Assembly (NCBI RefSeq): GCF_963678635.1
Contig: NC_087071.1
Coordinates: 16,553,613 to 16,617,612, forward strand
DNA length: 64,000 nt
Reading direction: 5' to 3'
Source of the DNA: Symsagittifera roscoffensis
Lineage: Eukaryota; Xenacoelomorpha; Acoela; Convolutidae
The notes under the pieces were generated by a model. The model searched no databases, was not told the origin of the DNA, and saw only the letters and a list, made by a program, of their open reading frames with translations. Within the stretch, counting starts at the first letter, position 1, and every line of letters starts with the position of its first letter. Below, piece by piece: positions 55,779-64,000 of the stretch. The translations under genes were made by a program, and so were the position numbers.

Positions 55779-57522
55779 TTTGTTTCATAGAATGTGCAAG
55801 TACTGGTCAAAATCTGTTCTTTGATTTTTTGATGGTTGAACATTGAAATGTATAATATAATGCACGCACTCTGTCTTTGAGCATATGATACTAAATGTAA
55901 TATGAATATCCATTAAATATAACTGCAGACTTCTAAAAACAAAAAGCGGTTGTTAACATTTTCCAAGAAGCCGAGAAGAAAAAAAGAAATGAATAGGCAT
56001 GGGTTAAAAGTTGAAAATGGTTAGATGCAGATTCAAGTTTTTGAATAGTGTAATAATAGGTATATTTCAATTCTAAGTGATAATAAGAATAGCCGGTTGT
56101 TGTGCGAGTTAAACCAAATTTTTCGACCTGAATGTTTGAAGTAAATAAATAAAAAAACACGAAAATAAAAAATCGACTGAAACTGAAAACTGTACAAAGT
56201 TTAGTAAAATCGCACTAAATCAAAGTGATAGTTTCTGGTTTCATTTGTAAATTTTGTAAACTTCAGTCTCAAAAACGGAGAACTCGAGACCATCTGCAAA
56301 ATTTTTTTGATTTTTCATGCAAATTACGACTAGCAGGGCATTAATATGATATCCTACTTCACCTTTTAGGCGATTTATTTGTGGTAGTCAAAAATGGAAA
56401 TAAAACACATACCCTACGCCATAGTTCCTTTGTACCATCTTTATGAGGGTGGTCGAAACGAAAATGGAATGAAATTAAAATTTTCAATCGACTACACGCT
56501 AAAGGTTTTTTCTTTAAGAAACTTGCTACCCCAAATGAAGGCTAGAAACAGTAAAAACTTGCAGAATTTTATGAAACATGCAACTTCTATTTTGGGAAGC
56601 AATCAACCTCAGTTTTGCTAATTTCCAAACTATAGAGGTGTAAATTTTTAAATTCTATAGGGCCCAAAATACTGAAATTTTGACTACTTTCAAAAGGTTA
56701 GATGGAAAAAAGTTCTATGTAGAAATTCACTTTAAATATACCCCTTACGTGTTGTTTTAGTTTTGTTTCTTCATTGTTGAGAAAAATACGATGCTAATTG
56801 TTTTATGCGGTTGCCTTCTAATTTAGAAATCTAAAGCTCTCCCAAAATCCAAATATTCTTAAGAGTCATGAACATAGTGAATACTTTTTTATAGGTCTTG
56901 ATTTTTGTTTTTTTTCCAGTAAAAAGTCTCAAAATTTGTTCACGCTCAAATTTGATTTTTCGAGGTTCGAATTTGAATTATTTTCAAGCTCAAGTCTTTT
57001 CCTTTTTTAAAAAGAAGACAAACTTCTCTATGAATAAATAGCTCACCTATTGATCCAGTTTTCTCAATCAAAAAAGTATCAATCATAAATTGCTCTTTAC
57101 CATTGCGATAAGCAAGGGAATTGCAATCGGGTACTAGACTTTTTTTTCCCGTAAACAACTTTGCCCACAAGACTCCAGAGACTCCTGTTGGTACATTGGT
57201 TCATAATGAATTCAAATTTTGTAGGGTCTCTTACTTACTTAGCCTGGCGAAAACGAATACGCCTGGAATACGTTTTTTTTTCAAACGGTAAATGTTCTGG
57301 TTCAAAAAGATTTCGGCCTATTATTTGCCTGTTTTTGTTTTGTCGACTTAGTTGCCACATCTAAGAAATCGTTTATTTTAGCTGACTGTAAACAATTTTC
57401 ACTGCAGTTGCTTACTGTCCAAATCAAAATTTGCTTTTCAAATGAGTTGTATTTTCACCAGCTCGATTTAAAATTTCACTTTTTTTTGTTTTTTTTTTGT
57501 CTTTTTTATCGGCCTAATAAAT

Positions 57523-60500
57523 TTCGGCTTAATTAATATCGACTTAGTGAAGTCTTATGGCGTCGTTACCTTCGAAAAAAATTTTGTGCGCTCTGAGGGG
57601 AAAAGGGACTTTACGTTTTTTATTAGCTTAGATTTTTTTGATTTTCTTTTCGGTATGAAGGGTTTCTGCTCAAGTTTTTTTTGGACGTCTGGCACAGAGG
57701 TAAAACAATTCGAATCCAGTCAACCATCCGGCTCATCTGCCGCAGAGGTAAAACAACTGCTTGAGACGGCAAAGATTTGCAAACTAGAATTTTTGTGCTT
57801 TTTCGGACTATCATCCGTCTGTTTATTTTTGTCGGTTTAGTTCTCGTAGATCGATGATTCAACTTTATTCCAAGTTGCTGTAACCTCAATGCTTGAGACG
57901 ATAAAGCCCGGCAGTTTGATTCCAGTTGAAACCTATTTTTTTGCAACTAGAAAATTTTAGCTAATTTAGATTATTGTCTATCTGCTTATTTTTGTCTGCT
58001 GAGTTCCTTAGAAAGGACTTTCTCACACTTCTTTCTGAAGTTTCTATTGGTGCAGGCAATTTTTTTCCCGATTTTTTGGGCTTTTGTTGCAAGTTTTATT
58101 GACGAAAACGTTATTTTGATTTTTTTACCTTTGATTTTCATAGTCATTCATATTTGTATCGCAAGTTTTAAGGGCATGTATTTCTTCTAGCAGTTCGAAA
58201 GTTTTTTTTGTTTTATTGCGTTTATTACTTTTTTCAACTTCTGTCCAAATCAAATTTGGATATTTTTTGTCAAAAAAGTGTCAATCATAAAGTTTTCTAG
58301 AAATACAAAGAACTTGAAGGTGATATATTTTTCTTTGGTTCTCAGAAGTTGATTTCATATCGAAACGTAAATAATTTTTTTGACTCCTTGAGTTCATTGA
58401 CATTTTTCCATGTGTATTTTGGCTATATTGCATTTTCATGCATTTGTAAAGCCCGGTTGCCTGTTTAGATAAGTTATAAAATTTTGTTATGTTTTTTTCC
58501 CATTTTTGTCATTCGTAGAACAAAATGTCGATTCTGTCTTGTTTTAACTTTCTACGCGTTTCATATCGAAACGTAAAAAATTTTTTTGACTCCTTGAGTT
58601 CATTGACATTTTTCCATGTGTATTTTGGCTATATTGCATTTTCATGCATTTGTAAAGCCCGGTTGCCTGTTTAGATAAGTTATAAAATTTTGTTATGTTT
58701 TTTTTCCCATTTTTGTCATTCGTAGAACAAAATGTCGATTCTGTCTTGTTTTAACTTTCTACGCGTTTGTAATTTTCTTCCGTCACAATAAAAACAACTC
58801 TAATTTGAGAGAAAAGAAAATACCTTTTCTGTGGTACAATAAAAACGACACTAACTTGAGAAAAAAGAAAATACCTTTTCTGCTCTAAAAACTACAGATG
58901 TGCATTCATAGATATTAATGCTTGTATGAATGCACTTGGGTATATATGCACTTTTTGAGTTTAATTAAAATTCATCTGATGATAGCGTTAATAGCACTCG
59001 ACACATACGAACGTGGAAATCGCGCGAAAAAACGTGAACAATTTTTAGTTTCGAAAGTGTTTTTAATTTTAAGATTTCAAGCGTAAAAAAAAACTTTACC
59101 TGTAGATCCAATTTTCTCAAGTTGTGTTAATGTTATCACAAAAGTGTAAACCAATAAATTGTTCTAGAAATTCAAAGAGCTTAAAGAGCATCTATTTTTA
59201 ATTTGAAGTTCGAAAGTTGAGATTTTTTCAACGAAGTCATTGTTTTTTTCCTGTTTTTTTTTGCGTTCATTACTCTTTTCCAATATTCGATTGTCTATGT
59301 GTTTGTTATCAGATTAAGTGAAATTGAGCAGTCAGCTCGTGAAAGTTTTTTTTCGTTGTTTTGTGTTTGTTACTGGGCGGCTGAGAATTGTGAACTTGTG
59401 CCATTTTCGAGACTTGCGTTTATGAGTATCACTCTGAAATAATAATTTTGAATAATTCTGCTGCTGTTTTTTCGGCTTAATTAATATCGACTTAGTGAAA
59501 TCTTATTGCGTCGTTACCTTCGAAAAAAATTTTGTGCGCTCTGAGGGGAAAAGGGACTTTACGTTTTTTATTAGCTTAGATTTTTTTGATTTTCTTTTCG
59601 GTATGAAGGGTTTCTGCTCAAGTTTTTTTTGGACGTCTGGCACAGAGGTAAAACAATTCGAATCCAGTCAACCATCCGGCTCATCTGCCGCAGAGGTAAA
59701 ACAACTGCTTGAGACGGCAAAGATTTGCAAACTAGAATTTTTGTGCTTTTTCGGACTATCATCCGTCTGTTTATTTTTGTCGGTTTAGTTCTCGTAGATC
59801 GATGATTCAACTTTATTCCAAGTTGCTGTAACCTCAATGCTTGAGACGATAAAGCCCGGCAGTTTGATTCCAGTTGAGACCTATTTTTTTGCAACTAGAA
59901 AATTTTGGCTAATTTAGATTATTGTCTATCTGCTTATTTTTGTCTGCTGAGTTCCTTAGAAAGGACTTTCTCACACTTCTTTCTGAAGTTTCTATTGGTG
60001 CAGGCAATTTTTTTCCCGATTTTTTGGGCTTTTGTTGCAAGTTTTATTGACGAAAACGTTATTTTGATTTTTTTACCTTTGATTTTCATAGTCATTCATA
60101 TTTGTATCGCAAGTTTTAAGGGCATGTATTTCTTCTTGCAGTTCGAAAGTTTTTTTTTGTTTTATTGCGTTTATTACTTTTTTCAACTTCTGTCCAAATC
60201 AAATTTGGATATTTTTTGTCAAAAAAGTGTCAATCATAAAGTTTTCTAGAAATACAAAGAACTTGAAGGTGATATATTTTTCTTTGGTTCTCAGAAGTTG
60301 ATTTCATATCGAAACGTAAATAATTTTTTTGACTCCTTGAGTTCATTGACATTTTTCCATGTGTATTTTGGCTATATTGCATTTTCATGCATTTGTAAAG
60401 CCCGGTTGCCTGTTTAGATAAGTTATAAAATTTTGTTATGTTTTTTTTCCCATTTTTGTCATTCGTAGAACAAAATGTCGATTCTGTCTTGTTTTAACTT

Positions 60501-61420
60501 TCTACGCGTTTGTAAATTTCTTCCGTCACAATAAAAACAACTCTAATTTGAGAGAAAATAAAATACCTTTTCTGTGGTACAATAAAAACGACACTAACTT
60601 GAGAAAAAAGAAAATACCTTTTCTGCTCTAAAAACTACAGATGTGCATTCATAGATATTAATGCTTGTATGAATGCACTTGGGTATATATGCACTTTTTG
60701 AGTTTAATTGAAATTCATCTGATGATAGCGTTAATAGCACTCGACACATACGAACGTGGAAATTGCGCGAAAAAACGTGAACAATTTTTAGTTTCGAAAG
60801 TGTTTTTAATTTTAAGATTTCAAGCGTAAAAAAAAACTTTACCTGTAGATCCAATTTTCTCAAGTTGTGTTAATGTTATCACAAAAGTGTAAACCAATAA
60901 ATTGTTCTAGAAATTCAAAGAGCTTAAAGAGCATCTATTTTTAATTTGAAGTTCGAAAGTTGAGATTTTTTCAACGAAGTCATTGTTTTTTTCCTGTTTT
61001 TTTTTGCGTTCATTACTCTTTTCCAATATTCGATTGTCTATGTGTTTGTTATCAGATTAAGTGAAATTGAGCAGTCAGCTCGTGAATGTTTTTTTTTCGT
61101 TGTTTTGTGTTTGTTACTGGGCGGCTGAGAATTGTGAACTTGTGCCATTTTCGAGACTTGCGTTTATGAGTATCACTCTGAAATAATATTTTTGAATAAT
61201 TCTGCTGCTGTTTTTTTTTTCAAATGATTGACTTATCATTCCGTTGTAATAAAACCGCCAAACTTTTGCAATGATGCTGTTTTTCGATAGAAAAACATGT
61301 TCTTATGAGTTTTTATCGCCGAGCCATGGATCGTCTTTTAAGAAATGAGAATCTAACGAGAATTTCAATTTCGGCTAAAGTTAAAATGTTCGTAACTCGG
61401 CAAATAAGTTATTTTTCAAA
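57523..61420. repeat. Tandem duplication of ~1948 bp inside copy 2
   Basis: Unit 1 (57523-59470) and unit 2 (from 59471) start ttcggcttaattaatatcga and are almost identical, including a second-family SINE pair. Unit 1 also contains a ~206-bp internal duplication (58356-58561, 58562-58767) absent from unit 2. Copy 1 has one equivalent unit (about 18835-20590). Confidence 0.85.
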
Positions 61421-62659
61421 GATTTTTTACTGGGTTTTTTGTTCAACATATTTGTTCAGCATATTTTTCTTCATATCTCTAAATTATTATAAAAAGTTTT
61501 CGAATTTTTCTAAGCTACGGGAAACCTTGACAATTTGAATCTCGTCATTATATGGCTCCGCCAACTTTTCCGTGTCCGGGTAATTTTGTCCCGAGCTAAA
61601 CTGTCTGAAAGATTGAAAAATAACCAGACGAAACATCCCTAGTCATTTGATGTGTCCCTAAAATCTACCTTGAATTGTCGATTTTCTTGCCAGTTCATTA
61701 GGGCAAGCACTTAAACGTGAACAAAACCAGACAATAAGAAATGGGCAATTTTGCCAAGGACGCAACTTGCCGGAGAAATTCCTGGGACACATGCCCATGT
61801 ACCAAAGTTTCATGCGATTATTAAAGGTTGTTTACATTTCATTCAACCGATTAGGTTCATAATAGTTTTGTAGTTAATTTCTCCTGTAAACAACTGGTTT
61901 AACCGTGTAGGAATAGGTTCGAATAGCCCCAGCTTCCAATTTTTTCAAGACAATTTTAGGGTCCATCACCAAATAAGGATATCTAAAAATAATACAAAGG
62001 GGGGTCCTTTTGGTCGGCAGAAGGTCGAATCCCTGAGGAAAGGTGAAGGAGCGTCCCTGTATCAATGTCCAAGTACATGCTAGATGGGTCCCCAAAGAAA
62101 AAATTTTCGGATTTAATTCTTCGAAAACGGTATGCGTTAAAATTCAATAAAGCTTGAAGTTTGAAATAGTGAAATAGCCGAGAATTCAAATTATGTACGC
62201 GATTTTGACAAAAGTCGAAAACAGTGTTTAATGAAATGAAATTTTCCCCTCCAAAAATTTTGTGAGTTTAAATTGTATGTATCCTTATGATCTAATGATG
62301 TTCTTTGAGGCTGAAAACTAAGTTGTAATTTGAAAAAAATATATTTCTTTTTCATCAATCAACTAGGTTCTTTCAGCGTAATTTTTGATCAATTAAAAAA
62401 ACCAAAATAACTCCTTTTTTGGGTGAAATTTTGGAAGATAATTTCAAAAAAAAACTTGCGCCATAATAATCCCTGCGAAAATAATAGCAACTTTTGTTAA
62501 CTTCAATTTTTGTCTAAACTTAACACAAATTGTGAAAAACGGGTTTGAAATTTCAAGTTTCGTTCGTTTTGTTCGGATGATTGAAATCAGCACTGTGTTT
62601 TTCTTGTACTCGTACAACAACCAGGAACCCATTATTTTTATTATTGTTATTATGATTAT

Positions 62660-63122
62660 TATGAGTAATGAACGTAGCGAAGATTCTTATATAGATCTTG
62701 CTGTTTTTTTTTCAGGAAAAGTCTTAAAAGTCTCTCATATCTACAGATGTGCATTCATACATAATGATGCATTTATGAATGCACTCAGGTATATATGCAT
62801 TTTTAAAGTTCAATTGAAATTCATCTGCTGAAAATGACATAATCATAAATTGTTCTTGAAATTCAAAGAGCTTAAAGGGCATCTATTTTTTTCTTTGAAA
62901 TTCCGTTTTTTCAAGAAAGTCAGTTTTTTTAAATGTTTTCTTGTGTTCAATAACTCTTTTCCAATCTCCAATCCTATTATTATTATTATTGTTATTATGA
63001 TTATTATTATGATTACTATTATTATTATTATGGTCATTATTATGATTATTATGATTATTATGATTATTATTATTGTTATTATTATCATCATTATTATGAT
63101 GATTATTATTATCATTACTAGT
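62660..63122. repeat. Chimeric MITE-like copy and TTATTATGA microsatellite (duplicate of 23005)
   Basis: gagtaatgaacgtagcgaag to ttcaataactctttt matches 23005-23325. The TTA/TGA trinucleotide run (about 62977-63122) is longer than in copy 1 (23329-23407), as expected for an unstable microsatellite. Confidence 0.7.
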
Positions 63123-63147
63123 TTTATTGTGTATACTGTGTGTTTAG

Positions 63148-63280
63148 ATTTGTTTCCCTGACGAAGTCTCCCCTGACCCACTGTTTCCCAGAGTACTCTG
63201 GCCCCAACACATTCATGGAGGCTGGCCAGTACATCCAGATGAAGTTCGAGAACCTCAACAGACGCAAACTCACCAAGGAG
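63148..63280 (+). pseudogene. Frameshifted copy of Gi alpha exon d
   Basis: Matches 23433-23572, but a seven-base net loss near its start (where copy 1 reads gaggagaagataacgaag) shifts the frame, with TGA four codons in. The rest of the exon and the GC donor are conserved. The partner exon c is missing from this copy, so no functional Gi alpha can come from it. Confidence 0.9.
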
Positions 63281-64000
63281 GCAAGTCACTCACTCACTCA
63301 CTCATTACACACAAACCTCATTCAATACCCCTCAATTTTACTGTATTAATGTCTAATGAACAGAATTCGGGCTCACTTTCAAGTCGTGTGGTTTTTGATG
63401 GCATTTAAAACAAAAGTGGCGAATCTAGAACTTAGCGGAAGGGGGACTTTGCGAAACATTTTGAAAGATTCTTGAATTTTGAATTTTCTTTTGCGGTGCA
63501 GAATTTGGAAATGTTTCAAATTAGATCAATATGAGAACCGAAGAAAAGTACGAACGTTTTAAAAAGTTCGAAAAAGTTGATCCGAGAGAAATGGTTACAA
63601 AAAGCACTTATCTGAATCTGATGATGTCACCGTCAATGCGCCGTATTGAACTAAATAGTTAGTGTATTTCGTTCATTTATGACTGGTCTCAGTTGTGACG
63701 TCTTGTTTTCTGAGATTTAATGTAATCTGTTTGATCATTTAAATGAATTTTTTTGCTTGGTTTTTTTATCAAGTGCTTAAGATAGGTAAACGAAGCCTAC
63801 AAGTTGTAATCGTATATTCCTATTTGGTTAAGGTAAGTTTTTGCTTAGTGCTTCAGATATGTAAAGGAAGCCTATAAGCTGTACTATAATAGTACATTCC
63901 TTTTTTGTTGAGTTTTATTCAGTGAAGTCAAAATACGTAATTGAGGTCAAAATAAAATCAAGTGTCTCTGTCCTCTGAAACCGTTTTAACTCTGTATGTA

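Larger units (their letters stand above)
52441..64000. repeat. Copy 2 of the duplicated block (runs to the window end)
   Basis: Collinear with 14347-24210, same orientation. Differences: a ~620-bp insertion at about 56858-57500 made of a MITE-like fragment and a hairpin-headed repeat; a ~1948-bp tandem duplication starting 57523; and loss of sequence equivalent to about 21321-22249 at about 61948. The window ends where copy 1 meets the MITE at 24220. Confidence 0.9.

Overview
The window is AT-rich animal nuclear DNA, most likely from an invertebrate. It has small coding exons in long introns, standard GT-AG splice sites, and three metazoan genes that can be recognised from their proteins. Nothing here is prokaryotic. 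I cannot name the species or phylum.

Layout. (1) Positions 1-26338 hold the 3' two thirds of a heterotrimeric G-protein alpha subunit of the Gi class on the + strand. Five exons are visible; the first roughly 130 codons lie upstream of the window. Its 13.9 kb second visible intron contains, on the opposite strand, three phase-compatible exons (17509-17706, 14905-15159, 10486-10761). They join into a predicted 242-residue protein with one membrane span and coiled coils, which I do not recognise. This is the best candidate for an undescribed gene. (2) Positions 26339-40845 form a gene-poor convergent interval with mobile-element remnants, a degenerate ~160-bp tandem array, a tRNA-Arg-like sequence and C-rich or palindromic low-complexity DNA. 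(3) Positions 40846-45057 hold a complete eight-exon alpha-tubulin gene on the - strand (448 residues, divergent, no lysine at position 40). (4) Head to head with it, 309 bp away, starts a TELO2/Tel2/CLK-2 homologue (+ strand, 45367 to about 48119). Only its N-terminal half is visible and one exon has an in-frame stop inside a 39-bp duplication. (5) Positions 48120-52240 are repeats, including a large fold-back element, followed by a 200-base N gap (52241-52440). (6) Positions 52441-64000 are a second, diverged copy of 14347-24210. In it one G-alpha exon is deleted and another is frameshifted, while two exons of the nested antisense gene remain open. A true segmental duplication and a misplaced alternative haplotype both fit, because the copy starts exactly at the gap.

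The rest is dominated by short mobile elements. They include three hAT-like MITEs with 8-bp target duplications, a GC-rich hAT remnant with a BED-finger-like ORF, a ~465-bp element with short terminal inverted repeats present in more than fifteen copies, tRNA-derived SINEs, and palindromic elements. The recognised genes are housekeeping or signalling genes with no evident common pathway; their proximity looks incidental, apart from the likely shared tubulin/TELO2 promoter.
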